A stretch of 64,000 nt of DNA from JANQFV01 sp964468185 (GCA_964468185.1 CAYXTR010000011.1:62001-126000); one strand, 5' to 3'; counted from the stretch's first letter, positions 33,868 through 43,436 are shown. The notes: a model not told the origin generated them from the sequence alone. Program-made: numbers and translations.

Positions 33868-35970
33868 TTACGTCTTCGTCGGCAGGACAATTGTGATCGT
33901 CGTGCCGCGACCCAATTCGCTGGCAATCTGGATCGTGCCGCCGTGGTCCTCGATAATACCGTGGGCGATGCTCAGTCCCAAGCCTGTACCGCCTTCGCGA
34001 CTGCGGGTGGTATAGAAGGGATCGAAAGCATGGCGTTTGACTTCGGGCGGCATGCCACGGCCTTCGTCATGGACGGTCAGACGGACCGAGCGCCCCATCA
34101 GGGCAGTGCGAATCAGCACCTGCTGACCGGCTTGGCTCGCGTGGGCCGCGTTGGCAATGAGGTTGACCAACACCTGCTCCAGTTCGGTCGCGTCACCAAG
34201 GACTACGGGGAGGTCTTCCGCGAGCTCGAGGTGAGTCTGGACGCCGGCGCGTTTCGTCTCGGCCCGGCCGAGCTCCTCGGCAGCGCGAACGACGCTGTTG
34301 ATGTTCACCGGCTTCCGCTCGGAGGGCTCCTGGCGGGCGAAGCGTTGCACGTTGCGGACGATACGGCCACAGCGCCGCGCGTCCTCAATCAGGTCGGCGA
34401 GCATCTGGTCGGTGTTGGGATCGAGCTGGCGTTTACGGAGGAGCTGGGCGGTCATGACGACGGAGGCCAGGGGATTGTTGATTTCGTGGGCAATACCGGC
34501 GGCGAGGGTGCCGAGCGAGGTGAGGCGTTCGGTCTGGCGCAGCTTCTCCTCCGCGGCGACCTCGTCGGTGACGTCGATGGAGATGCTGAGGATCTGGTTG
34601 GGGACCTCGTCGTCGAGCGGAGAGAACATGACGCTCCAGGTGCGCACCCAGCGCCAGTCGCCGGCGGCGTTCATCATGCGTGCTTGCCAACTGACGGGTC
34701 GAAGGCGTCCTGCGCGCTGGACCGCGGCCTTGGCACGCTGGACCTGGGCGACATCATCCGGGTGGAGCGCGTCGAGAAAGGTCTCAAACGGGGAAAACAG
34801 GAGCTCTTCATTAGTCTTGCCGAAGAAGGCCGACATCTGCCGGTTGATGAAGGTGTAGTGTTGGTTGTCGACATCGAAGACGCGGATCATGGTCGGGGCG
34901 GTATCGCTGATCCTGTCGATGAGCTGATAGCTCTCGCGCAGGGTGCGCTCCGCCCGATCGCGTTCGACGACGCGACCGAGTTGCGTACCGATGCTGGCCA
35001 TGGCTTCGAGCAGTTCGGGGGAGACGTCCTCGTGCTCAGCGGCGAGAATCTCAAGGACGCCGACGACGCTGGGGCCGACCATCACGGGGAAGGCGGCGAT
35101 GAGGGTCATGCCGAGATCGCGCGCCAGGCGCGCGCGATGCGGATCCAGGGCGCGCTCGAGGCCGCGGGTCCACTCAGGCTGACCGCTGGCCAATACGCGG
35201 CCGGGCAGGCCCTCGCCACGGGGGAAGCGCATCTTCAGCGTAGCCGAACGGAATTCACGGAAGCGGTCGGGAATATCTTCATAGAACGCTTCGGCGGGCA
35301 CGATGACGTCGGGATGGTTAGGATCGGCGAGGAAAGCGTGTCCGAAGGCCCAGCGGTTGAACTCGCACAACTGGGCGAGTGCGAAGGTGAGGGCTTCCTC
35401 GGGGGACTCGGCGAAGTTGGCAGCGGTGGCGACGTCGCGCAGGAGGCGAAGCATGCGCGACTGCGCGCGAACGCGTTCGCCGAGTCGTGAGCTGTGGACG
35501 CGGAGGCTGTGGCGGGAGCGGGCATGATCGGTTTGCTCACGACGTTGGGCGTACTGTCGCTGGCGAGCGCGGGCCGCCAGTTTGACGGCGCTGACGATGG
35601 TGCGCGTGCTGATCGGGCGCTCAAGAATGAGGATATTCTGGTCGGTGGGTGTTTCAGGCTGGTGCCGCGGGAGTGGTGCGCGGCGCTTGTCGGTCAAGAG
35701 CAGTACCGGGAAGTCGGACCAGGCGGCCTGGTCGCGCAAGATGGACCGCAGGCGCTGCACGCCCGCGGGTCCGGCCGCCTCGGCGGAAAGCAGTGCGGCG
35801 ACGGCGCCGCGTGCGATCTCGTCCGTGAGCTCGGCCATGTTGGCGCAGCGATGAACATTGACATCGGCATTGCGGAGCGCGGCGTACAGGTCCGGCGTGG
35901 ATTGCCCCGTCGTGCCGAGGAGGAGAAGGATGCGTTGCTCGATGGTCGAATCGGAATGTGACTCGATCAT
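33868..35970 (-). CDS. hybrid-like sensor histidine kinase (degenerate REC + GAF + PAS + HisKA/HATPase)
   Basis: 700 residues, no membrane segment. Residues about 12-130 resemble a receiver domain but lack the phospho-acceptor Asp (VAALLSAEA at that place). A GAF domain (about 176-335), a PAS domain with PAC (about 345-465), a HisKA dimerisation helix with the phospho-His in AAGIAHEINNPLASV (near 495), and an ATP-binding domain with N box (LIANAAH), G1 (DEGRGMP) and G2 (GGTGLGLSI) follow. A cytoplasmic kinase sensing small ligands or redox through GAF/PAS. It feeds the FixJ-type regulator downstream. Confidence 0.88.
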   Translation of the reverse strand: MIESHSDSTIEQRILLLLGTTGQSTPDLYAALRNADVNVHRCANMAELTDEIARGAVAALLSAEAAGPAGVQRLRSILRDQAAWSDFPVLLLTDKRRAPLPRHQPETPTDQNILILERPISTRTIVSAVKLAARARQRQYAQRREQTDHARSRHSLRVHSSRLGERVRAQSRMLRLLRDVATAANFAESPEEALTFALAQLCEFNRWAFGHAFLADPNHPDVIVPAEAFYEDIPDRFREFRSATLKMRFPRGEGLPGRVLASGQPEWTRGLERALDPHRARLARDLGMTLIAAFPVMVGPSVVGVLEILAAEHEDVSPELLEAMASIGTQLGRVVERDRAERTLRESYQLIDRISDTAPTMIRVFDVDNQHYTFINRQMSAFFGKTNEELLFSPFETFLDALHPDDVAQVQRAKAAVQRAGRLRPVSWQARMMNAAGDWRWVRTWSVMFSPLDDEVPNQILSISIDVTDEVAAEEKLRQTERLTSLGTLAAGIAHEINNPLASVVMTAQLLRKRQLDPNTDQMLADLIEDARRCGRIVRNVQRFARQEPSERKPVNINSVVRAAEELGRAETKRAGVQTHLELAEDLPVVLGDATELEQVLVNLIANAAHASQAGQQVLIRTALMGRSVRLTVHDEGRGMPPEVKRHAFDPFYTTRSREGGTGLGLSIAHGIIEDHGGTIQIASELGRGTTITIVLPTKT

Positions 35971-36081
35971 GTCGGTGATCCTGCGGTCATACGCTGGCCG
36001 GGTCGCGCCGCGGAGTTGACGTGCTGCGCAGCACGTGCAGTTTATCCGATCAGGGGCGCGCGCGAGGGGAGAAATCGCGCA

Positions 36082-36831
36082 TTATCCACCGTCCCAATAC
36101 GGGGCGCGTTGGAACGCACTGTGAAGCTGCTGCTCGTAGGCGCGATCGAGCTGCCCCGGATGGTGGTAGGCCGGCGCGGCGACGATCTGTTCACGCGCGA
36201 CGCCCATGCCGACCCGGGCGTCCTGCCAAGCGACATCGTCTGCCCAGTGGGGCGACACCAGCGTGCATTTGCACGGCAACAAATCGGAGATCTCGACGAC
36301 GAGATAGCGGATGGTCCAGTTGCCGTTGTCACTCAGGGCGTCGCGAACGCAGCCGAGCTGGCCGTCGCGGCCGGTGACGCAACAGCCGGAGAGGGCGCGG
36401 ACGCTGTGCAAGTTGGGCGTGTTGTTGTGCGATGTTGTCGCGTGCGCTGCGTGGTGGATGGTGGTTGCCAAATCCGCGGCGGCCGCGCTAGTCGAGCCCC
36501 TCGGAAGCTGACGGTAGATTGGCCATGCGTCGTAGGGATCGCCGTTGCCGACGCTGCGGCGCGAAATGGGCACGGTGCCGTTAGTGCCAGGGGCTTCGCG
36601 CAACTGGTCGCGGGTGAGGAGGAGGCGGACGAAGCCGTCGACCGCGTCGACGCGTGCAACCGCGATGGGTGAGATGAGTATGCGGCGGCCGGGGAGCCAG
36701 GTGCCGGCGTCGACGACGAAGTAGCGCAAGCCCCAGTGCTGGTCGTCAAAGAGGAAGTCGTCGATCGGGCCAATGTGGCCGTCGATGGCGTGTGCTGCGA
36801 GGGTACGAAGGTGCGTGAGGCTGTTCATCAT
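36082..36831 (-). CDS. protein with two PRC-barrel domains
   Basis: 249 residues. Two related blocks: DGHIGPIDDFLFDDQHWGLR, then YFVVDAGTWLPGRRILISP (about 17-57) and DGQLGCVRDALSDNGNWTIR, then YLVVEISDLLPCKCTLVSP (about 138-178). Each has the PRC-barrel pattern G-x-I-x-D-x5-D...W-x-I-R-Y-x-V. A variable Ala/His/Thr-rich linker joins them. Such soluble twin-PRC proteins are often stress or envelope-associated, but the role is unproven. The paired Met at 36831/36828 is used as start. It is 111 bp from the kinase start, on the same strand. Confidence 0.75.
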   Translation of the reverse strand: MMNSLTHLRTLAAHAIDGHIGPIDDFLFDDQHWGLRYFVVDAGTWLPGRRILISPIAVARVDAVDGFVRLLLTRDQLREAPGTNGTVPISRRSVGNGDPYDAWPIYRQLPRGSTSAAAADLATTIHHAAHATTSHNNTPNLHSVRALSGCCVTGRDGQLGCVRDALSDNGNWTIRYLVVEISDLLPCKCTLVSPHWADDVAWQDARVGMGVAREQIVAAPAYHHPGQLDRAYEQQLHSAFQRAPYWDGG

Positions 36832-37163
36832 TGTGTGTGGTGCGCGGCCTCGTCCGATGCGGGAGGTCCGGGTCAGGAAGATTGGATCGGACTTCAACAC
36901 AATCTCCACTGCCCCTACGCTGCGCGATTGTCATGGGCGGCGGTGGTTGTTCCTGGGAGTGCGCCTTTGCTGCGGTGCGCGCTCGTCCCCGTCAAGCCGC
37001 CGCTCGATAGATGATGCTCGGGCAATCTGACAGGCGGCTGACGCGCGGCTTAATGCTGTGTAATTCGCTGGGCGGGCATGGGCCCAGGCTTCCGGGGGGG
37101 GTGGGCGTGAGTGTGCCCTGGGGCTGGCGAGTTGTGCGGGAGAGCGCGGTTTGTCAGGTTGTG
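36832..37163. other. intergenic region
   Basis: 332 bp between alaS and the PRC-barrel gene, both on the minus strand. A long G-run (GGGGGGGG about 37096) is present; no clear terminator or gene is seen. Confidence 0.3.
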
Positions 37164-40049
37164 TTATTGGAGGTGGTCGTTGATCCACTGCTGACCGGCG
37201 GCGAGTGCTTCGGGCAACCTGGCGGGGTCTTTGCCGCCGGCTTGGGCCATGGTGGGTGGGCCGCCGCCGCCGCCTTTGACGATTTTTGCGACGGATTTGA
37301 CGAGGTCGCCCGCTTTGAGACCGCGTTTGACGAGGTCGTCGGTCATGGCCGCGAGGAGGAGAGCCTTGTCGTCGGTGGCGACGCCGAAGAGGACGGCGGC
37401 TGAGCCGGCTTTTTGCTTGATGACGTCGGCGCCCATTTTGAGCTGGTCGAGGGGGACGTCGGGCATTTGGCCGACGACGATGGTGGTGTTGCCGACCTTG
37501 GTGGCGGCTTTCAGGAGGTTGTCGACCTCTTGTTTGACGACGGAAGCGGCGTCGGCGGCGTCGGCTTTTTGCTGCTTTTTGACGGTTTTTTGAAGGTCGT
37601 TGATGAGGTTGCGCAACTCGTGGCGCTGGCGCAGGGGGATGGTGGCGGACTGGAGCGTGTTTTGGAGTTCGGTGAGGCGGTCGGGGATGCTCTCCGGGGA
37701 GGCGTCCTTGAGCTGTCGGGCGCGTGCGAGGAGGGCGTCACCGGTCTCTTCGCTGAGGCGGGCGTTTTCGCCGGTGGTGGCGACGATGCGGCGGATGCCC
37801 TTGGCGACGGCTTCTTCCTGGGTGATGACGAAGCGTTCGATGGGACCGGTGGCATTGAGGTGCGTGCCGCCGCAGAATTCGATGGAGTAGTTGCGCCACT
37901 CGGGATTATCGGGGTTCGCGGTGAGGTCATCGACCGGAACGCCGATGGACATGACGCGGACGCGGTCGGGGTAACGTTCGCCGAAGACGGCGCGCAGGCC
38001 GTTGATCTTGAGGGCTTCGTCCTGGGGGATGGTCTGATAATAGACGGTCAAGTTCTTGTTGATGACGTCGTTGGCGCGGTTTTCGATCTGCTCGATTTCG
38101 GTGGGCGTGAGGCTCTTGGGATGGGAGAAGTCGAAGCGCGTCTTTTCGTGGTCGACGAGCGAGCCTTTTTGCTGGACGTGGTCGCCGAGGACCTCGCGGA
38201 GGGCCCAGTTGAGGACGTGGGTCCCGGTGTGGTTTTTCATGGTCGCCCGGCGTTTGGTGTCGACGTGCATTTCGACCTGCTGGTCCACGCCGAAGTTGCC
38301 CATGACGAGGGTGCCGAAGTGGATGACGGTGTCGCTGATCTGCTGGGTGTCCTCGACGTCGAAGCGGGCATAGGTGCCGCCGATGGTGCCTTTGTCGCCG
38401 ACCTGGCCGCCGGCCTCGGCGTAGAAGCACGTACGATCGAAGATGATGCCGGCGCGGTCACCGGGGGCGACGGTCTGGCCGGGCTCGGTGAGGACGACGG
38501 GGCCGTCGTTGTCGAGACGGACGATGGCGAGGACTTTGGCTTCGAGGGTTTCGGAATCGTATTTGGGCGTTGCGTCCGTTGGGCCGTATGGGGCGACGAG
38601 TTCGGGGGCGATGGCGGCGCCGGCGAGGCTGGTGTCCTTACCGCCGGCGCGGGCGCGTTCGCGGGCCTCTTCCATCAGGCGTTCGTATTCGCCGATGTCG
38701 ACACGGAGGCCCTTCTCCTCGGCCATGACCTGCGTGAGGTCGATAGGAAAGCCGTATGTATCATGCAGCTTGAACGCATCGTCGCCGCGGATTTCCTTGT
38801 GGTGACCGTGCGTGGCGCGCTCCGCCGCCTCGTCGAAAAGCCGAATGCCACGATCGAGCGTCGCCTCAAACGACTCCTCCTCCTCACGAATAATCGCCTT
38901 CACGTGCCCCGGATCCTTTTTCAACTCCGGGAAGGCATCGCCCATGACGTCGACGACGGTGTCGACCAGGTCGCAGATGAACGGCTTGTGCAGGTCGAGG
39001 TATTGCCAGCCGAAGCGGACGCCGCGGCGGAGGATGCGGCGGAGGACGTAGCCGCGGCCTTCGCGGTCGGGGACGGCGCCGTCGGTCAATGCGAATGTCA
39101 GGCAGCGCGCGTGGTCCGCAATCACCCGGCACGCTTCGTCCTGCATATTCCCCGCCCGCATCACCGCATAACGCCCACCGGCAACGGCCCCTCCCGAACT
39201 TGATCTCTTGATCTCTTGATCTCTCGATCCCGCCCCCCCATACACATGACCCGTCATCTGCTCGATCGCCTGAATGATCGGCACAAACACATCCGTCGCG
39301 TAATTGTTGTTGTGGCCCTGGAGGACGCTCGCGACGCGCTCAAAGCCCATGCCCGTGTCCACATGCTTCGCCGGCAGCGGCGAGAGCTTGCCTTCGGCCG
39401 AGCGGTTGAACTGAATGAACACCAGGTTCCAGATCTCAATCGCCCGCGCATCGCCAGCGTTGACCAGTGGCCCGCCGGTGAGATCCGGCGTCAGGTCGAT
39501 ATGCACCTCACTGCACGGCCCGCACGGGCCCGTATCCCCCATCTCCCAGAAGTTGTCCTTCTTGTTGCCGGGGTGCACGCGTTCCGGCGGGAGGATCTTC
39601 AGCCAGAGCTGCCGCGCCTCATCATCGGGCTCCAGCCCTTCCGACGCGTCGCCCTCGAAATACGTCGCGTGCAGCCGGTTCGGATCGAGCCCCCACACCT
39701 TCACCAGCAGCTCCCAGGCCCACTCGATCGCCTCAGCCTTGAAGTAATCGCCGAACGACCAGTTGCCGAGCATCTCGAAGAACGTGTGGTGGTACGTATC
39801 GTGCCCGACGTCGTCGAGGTCGTTGTGCTTGCCGCCGGCCCGGATGCACTTCTGTGTATTGGCCACCCGGCGGTCCTTCGGCGTTTCGGTGCCGAGGAAG
39901 TACGGCTTGAACTGGTTCATGCCGGCGTTGGTGAACAGCAGGGTCGGATCGTCGTGCGGGACGACCGGCGAGCTCCGCACGAAGGCGTGCCGCTTGCTGC
40001 GGAAGAAGTCGATGAATTCCTGGCGGACGGCGGCGGCCTGTTTGGTCAC
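37164..40049 (-). CDS. alaS: alanyl-tRNA synthetase
   Basis: 961 residues. Class II catalytic core from residue 1 (MTKQAAAVRQEFIDFFRSKR; FTNAGMNQFKPYFLG; HTFFEMLGNWSFGDYFK), the tRNA-recognition region (GRGYVLRRILRRG), an editing domain with the zinc motif HTGTHVLNWALR and CGGTHLNATG, and a C-terminal DHHA1-type domain (GGGGGPPTMAQAGG). It charges tRNA-Ala and edits Ser/Gly. GTG start at 40049 preceded by GGAAG. An unusual segment, YGGAGSRDQEIKRSSSGGA (near 271-289), is in frame and encoded by a dispersed repeat (39199-39240); it falls in a normally variable loop. Confidence 0.96.
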   Translation of the reverse strand: MTKQAAAVRQEFIDFFRSKRHAFVRSSPVVPHDDPTLLFTNAGMNQFKPYFLGTETPKDRRVANTQKCIRAGGKHNDLDDVGHDTYHHTFFEMLGNWSFGDYFKAEAIEWAWELLVKVWGLDPNRLHATYFEGDASEGLEPDDEARQLWLKILPPERVHPGNKKDNFWEMGDTGPCGPCSEVHIDLTPDLTGGPLVNAGDARAIEIWNLVFIQFNRSAEGKLSPLPAKHVDTGMGFERVASVLQGHNNNYATDVFVPIIQAIEQMTGHVYGGAGSRDQEIKRSSSGGAVAGGRYAVMRAGNMQDEACRVIADHARCLTFALTDGAVPDREGRGYVLRRILRRGVRFGWQYLDLHKPFICDLVDTVVDVMGDAFPELKKDPGHVKAIIREEEESFEATLDRGIRLFDEAAERATHGHHKEIRGDDAFKLHDTYGFPIDLTQVMAEEKGLRVDIGEYERLMEEARERARAGGKDTSLAGAAIAPELVAPYGPTDATPKYDSETLEAKVLAIVRLDNDGPVVLTEPGQTVAPGDRAGIIFDRTCFYAEAGGQVGDKGTIGGTYARFDVEDTQQISDTVIHFGTLVMGNFGVDQQVEMHVDTKRRATMKNHTGTHVLNWALREVLGDHVQQKGSLVDHEKTRFDFSHPKSLTPTEIEQIENRANDVINKNLTVYYQTIPQDEALKINGLRAVFGERYPDRVRVMSIGVPVDDLTANPDNPEWRNYSIEFCGGTHLNATGPIERFVITQEEAVAKGIRRIVATTGENARLSEETGDALLARARQLKDASPESIPDRLTELQNTLQSATIPLRQRHELRNLINDLQKTVKKQQKADAADAASVVKQEVDNLLKAATKVGNTTIVVGQMPDVPLDQLKMGADVIKQKAGSAAVLFGVATDDKALLLAAMTDDLVKRGLKAGDLVKSVAKIVKGGGGGPPTMAQAGGKDPARLPEALAAGQQWINDHLQ
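39199..39240. repeat. dispersed GATCTCT-type repeat, copy 3, inside alaS
   Basis: Three tandem units of TTGATCTC (from 39200) followed by TCGATCCC and a C-run, in the coding sequence of alaS, where it encodes SRDQEIKRSSS without breaking the frame. Confidence 0.6.
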
Positions 40050-40159
40050 GGCTGGCTTCCGAATATAGGGGGTTTACCGTCACGGACGTCGCGAACAGAC
40101 TGAAACCGGCATTGTACGAGCGCCCGGCAGATTGTGAAGCGCGGGCGGGCGTACCGCCT

Positions 40160-41340
40160 TTATCGGTCCGTGCAGGCAGGCGGGCAGGTGTTACGAAGCC
40201 TGACTACGGGGATGCGTGGCGTGGTAGACGCCGGCGTGTCGGGCGTCACCAGCGGCGGTGGCGTGCGGGTGCGAGACGGCGCGCGGCTGGGGCGGGAAGC
40301 CCGGGGTTGAGGACGCGGTGGGGTCACTGGGGCAGGCGACGGTGCGGGGATATCGGTGGCCGATGCGCATTTTATTAGTGGCTGTCCCTGGTTTGCGCTT
40401 GGTTTGCGCTGGCTTGCCAGGTCGTGCCACAGCTCGCCCTGCTCCGGCGCCAGATCCGGGCCCGATTTGATTTCCGGCAGAACCTGGTCGATACTTACCT
40501 TGCTGGGCGGCTCGTATACGGCCCGAGCGAGCGGTGCCTCGGCACCCTCCCGGGGTGGCCCTGCGACGTCGCCCAGCCCCTCAATATCAACGTCGTAGAT
40601 GTTCCGCCCTTCCGGCGTCTCCCGCACCGTCAGCCAGGCCCGTTTCAGCTCGCCGTCATGCCGCACCGGGACGACAAAACGGTGGTTGGCCTGGATGGTG
40701 CGCCGCCCGTACCGATCAGGCATCGCCCCCACATGCACCGCCCGCTCCACCAACTTCTCAACTGCTGGGATGGCGTCCAGCCGCTCCGGCTTCCCCCCGA
40801 TGGCGGCGATGTGTTTCAGGCCCGCTGTAATTAGGGACAGCCACCGGATCCCGGCTACTCTCAAGTCCCTGTATAGCAGCCAGCCGGCCCACGAATACAC
40901 CGTCCGGCTGCTGGGCGACGACGTCTGCGTAAACGCATTATACCTCTCGACCACCTGCGACACACGCCGACCGAGGTAGTCGTACGTGAACAGCGCCCGC
41001 AAACTCCCGTCCGGCGGCTCGGCATCCCCACCCGGCTCGACAGCGATAAGGTGGTTTTCAGCGTTCCAGGTGTATCCGAGCCTGAGCCCATAGCGCGCGT
41101 CGGGATGGGGAAGTGGGAGGCGAAGCCAGAATCGACCCCTTCATGGTCGCTGCTTTCGGTAGCGGGTGCAGCGGTGGCCGGCGCAGGGCTGGCGACCGTG
41201 TAGCTGTAGTTGATGGGCCGTTCGGCGGGCCGGCGCTGAACGGACTGTAAGGTAAGCGTCAGGCCGGTGTCAGGTGAACCCTGCAAACTCAGAGTATTGC
41301 GATTGGGCTGGCCGAGTTGTTGCGCGTAGATGGAACGGAC
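40160..41340 (-). pseudogene. Rhs-family / polymorphic-toxin remnant (frameshifted)
   Basis: Two frames join to give an Rhs core: in one frame YGLRLGYTWNAENHLIAVEP, then FTYDYLGRRVSQVVERYN and VYSWAGWLLYRDLRVAG. The C-terminal part (VEKLVERAVHVGAMPDRYGR, AWLTVRETPEGRNIYDVDIE) resembles the LPD3-type domain of phage and toxin proteins. A one-base frame change is needed near 41105, no proper start exists, and the N-terminal bulk expected of Rhs is missing. Ends are approximate. Rhs proteins deliver variable C-terminal toxins. Confidence 0.65.
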
Positions 41341-41342
41341 TG

Positions 41343-41753
41343 ATGGTGCTTGCAGATATCCTCTTTGCCGTGGCGACGGCGCTGGTGCTGACGGGGGTTT
41401 CGGTGGGTGCACTGCGGCGGGTGGGGCCGTTTCGATCGGTGTGGCCATTCTTCGTGCTGGTGCTGCTCGCCGCATGGCTGGCGGGCATGCTGATTAACGG
41501 GCTGATGCCGCTTTCGTGGGCGCTGTACTGGGTGCCGTTCGTGGCTGGGGGGATGATTGTGGCGATTGTACTGGCGGCGATTGCGAATCCGTACGTGAAG
41601 CCGCCGGTGCAGGATGAGACAGATGCTGCGTTGCAGCCGGCGGATGAAACGGAGCGACGGCGGAATGCGGCGGTACTGGTGGCGGGGTCGTATTTGTGGT
41701 TTGCGGTGCTGGGGATTGTGCTGTTGTTGTTGACGGTGTTTCTGGTGCGTTGA
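41343..41753 (+). CDS. small integral membrane protein, function unknown
   Basis: 136 residues with four predicted membrane segments: about 3-23, 33-54 (FFVLVLLAAWLAGMLINGLM), 58-80 (YWVPFVAGGMIVAIVLAAIA) and 112-135, plus a short acidic/basic loop rich in Asp, Glu and Arg. The motif YWVPFVAGG is clear. No family is recognised beyond similar proteins in related genomes. ATG 41343 is used; an upstream in-frame ATG at 41274 lies in the Rhs remnant and adds residues unlike a membrane protein. Confidence 0.6.
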   Translation: MVLADILFAVATALVLTGVSVGALRRVGPFRSVWPFFVLVLLAAWLAGMLINGLMPLSWALYWVPFVAGGMIVAIVLAAIANPYVKPPVQDETDAALQPADETERRRNAAVLVAGSYLWFAVLGIVLLLLTVFLVR

Positions 41754-42020
41754 GATGTGGGGGGATAGGGATCGAGGGACTGCGGGGGCCAGGTGCGTTA
41801 TTGAGCGATATTGGTGACGGACGGGCGACGCAAAGAGCGGGCGTTGCGCGGACACCGGTGAAGGAGCGCTGCGCGGTCCCGTCAGGCGCGGAGGCCAAGG
41901 GGAGTGACAAGGCGACGAAGTTACAAGGGTGGGCGGGGACGGGGCGCGATCGGTTACGTGTAACCCGCCGGGAGGATTGGCGGTACGATTGGGGGACGAC
42001 GGGCCGGGCCGCTGGCGGGG

Positions 42021-42641
42021 TCAGAGGTGCGGGGTGAGGAGGTCCTTCAGTTTCTTACGGGCCTGGAAGACGTGCCATTTTACGGCTTCGACGCTGAGGC
42101 CCATGATTTCGGCGACCTCCTTCTGGGGCATCTGCTCAATGCTGAACAGTACCAGTGCCGTGCGCTGCTGAGAGGGTAGCTGATCGAGGGCGGCGCGGAT
42201 CTCGCCCTGTAACTCGTCGGCGGCGAGCTGAGCGCCAGGGCGGTCCTCCGAATGCGGCGCGTCGGCGATCTGCTCTTCGCGGGATTGATCTTCGCCGACG
42301 AGGCAGTCTTCGAACGAAAGACGCGGGCGGCGGGACCGGCGGAAGTTGAGCGAGAGGTTGGTGACAATGCGGAGCAGCCAGCCGCGGAAACGCGCGGGGT
42401 CGTCGAGGCTGTCGAGGCGGCGGTAGGCTTTGACGAAGGCTTCCTGGCAGACTTCGAGGGCGTCGTGCGTGTTGCCGAGGAGTCGGTAGGAGACGGAGAC
42501 GGCGCGGCGTTGGTACCGCTCGATGAGGATGTCGAACGCGTCGCGGCGCCCGGCGCGGGTGGCGCGGACGAGGTCGGCGTCGGCGGTTGCGGGTGTCGGC
42601 ACGGGTTGTTGCTGCACATGAGCACCTGGCACGGTGGACAC
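42021..42641 (-). CDS. ECF-type RNA polymerase sigma factor
   Basis: 206 residues. Region 2 (AFDILIERYQRRAVSVSYRL to RFRGWLLRIVTNLSLNFRRS, about 33-105) and region 4 (LDQLPSQQRTALVLFSIEQM to VEAVKWHVFQARKKLKDLL, about 150-202) are joined by an acidic linker, with no region 1 or 3. Probably an alternative sigma factor for an envelope or stress regulon. GTG start at 42641. No anti-sigma gene is recognised next to it; the lipoprotein gene upstream ends 150 bp away on the same strand. Confidence 0.9.
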   Translation of the reverse strand: MSTVPGAHVQQQPVPTPATADADLVRATRAGRRDAFDILIERYQRRAVSVSYRLLGNTHDALEVCQEAFVKAYRRLDSLDDPARFRGWLLRIVTNLSLNFRRSRRPRLSFEDCLVGEDQSREEQIADAPHSEDRPGAQLAADELQGEIRAALDQLPSQQRTALVLFSIEQMPQKEVAEIMGLSVEAVKWHVFQARKKLKDLLTPHL

Positions 42642-42791
42642 CGCTGACGCGCGGAGGTTGGCGTCTGCTGGCGGTCTCGCTGCAGATTGTGGCCGAGGGT
42701 GACACGGGAGGGAAGCGCGGGAGGGCGGAACAGCTTGCGCGCGACGCTGCGGGCGGGGCGTGTTTCTGCCCTGACGACCTTGTTGGAGCGA

Positions 42792-43436
42792 TTATTCGGG
42801 GGCGATGGCCAGCGTCCATTGCGTGTTTGAGGCGTGTTCGGTGATCTGGACCGTGGAGTCGGCGACGGCGAGGCTGAACACGTCGGTTCGACCGGGGAAG
42901 AGCATGTGGGCGGCGTATTGGCTCGGTGCAGCCAATTTGGACTGCACGTATTGGCGAGTAGCATCGGGGTTGGGGGGGCCGAGGATCCACTCGAAGCGAT
43001 TGGGGTGTCTGCGGAGGGCGATGGGGCGGATCTCCGTGACGGAATCGGGGGTCTCCGGGTACGCCGCAGCCGTGGGGACGCGGACCTTGGCGACGAGGAA
43101 GATGTACCAGTGGTCGGTGTGGATGCGCGGGAAGCCAACGAGGACGCCGAGCGCATCGTACGTGTGTCCGAAGTCGGCACTCGCGTCGAGGGTGGCGAAG
43201 CGGAGCAGCGCGGGGCGGTCATCGTGCGTGGCAGCGAGTTGGGGGTAGTGGCGGAGTGGATTCGCGTCGGGGCCGTGTTGGGTGAACCAGGTTTCGCAGT
43301 CGGTTTGCCACTGGGTATAGACATCGCTCGTGGCGCAGCCGGTGCTGAGGATGAGGGCCAGAATCATCAGGAAGAGGCGCTCGAGCGGGCCGGTACGTGG
43401 ACGCGGTCGACGGAGGCTTCGGGAGGCTGGGGTCAT
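42792..43436 (-). CDS. lipoprotein of unknown function
   Basis: 214 residues. Signal with a lipobox (FLMILALILSTGC, Cys 34). The mature part has no recognised domain; it includes GFPRIHTDHWYIFLVAKVRV and ends QITEHASNTQWTLAIAPE. The start ATG 43436 overlaps the stop of the ankyrin gene by 4 bp (ATGA), which indicates translational coupling to the downstream part of that gene. Confidence 0.7.
   Translation of the reverse strand: MTPASRSLRRPRPRTGPLERLFLMILALILSTGCATSDVYTQWQTDCETWFTQHGPDANPLRHYPQLAATHDDRPALLRFATLDASADFGHTYDALGVLVGFPRIHTDHWYIFLVAKVRVPTAAAYPETPDSVTEIRPIALRRHPNRFEWILGPPNPDATRQYVQSKLAAPSQYAAHMLFPGRTDVFSLAVADSTVQITEHASNTQWTLAIAPE

Noticed and set aside
33205..35490. 761-codon open frame on the + strand over the kinase and FixJ genes
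   Set aside because: Shadow of two well-supported two-component genes.
36081..36089. TTATCCACC, close to a DnaA box, as a sign of the origin
   Set aside because: Only one imperfect site was noticed, inside and just past the end of the PRC-barrel gene; no dnaA, dnaN or cluster of boxes nearby.
37413..39203. 596-codon open frame opposite alaS
   Set aside because: Antisense to alaS; composition is repetitive Asp/Gly/Val from complementary codons.
39199..39240. GATCTCT repeats as a CRISPR array
   Set aside because: Units are 8 bp, directly adjacent, with no spacers and no cas genes.
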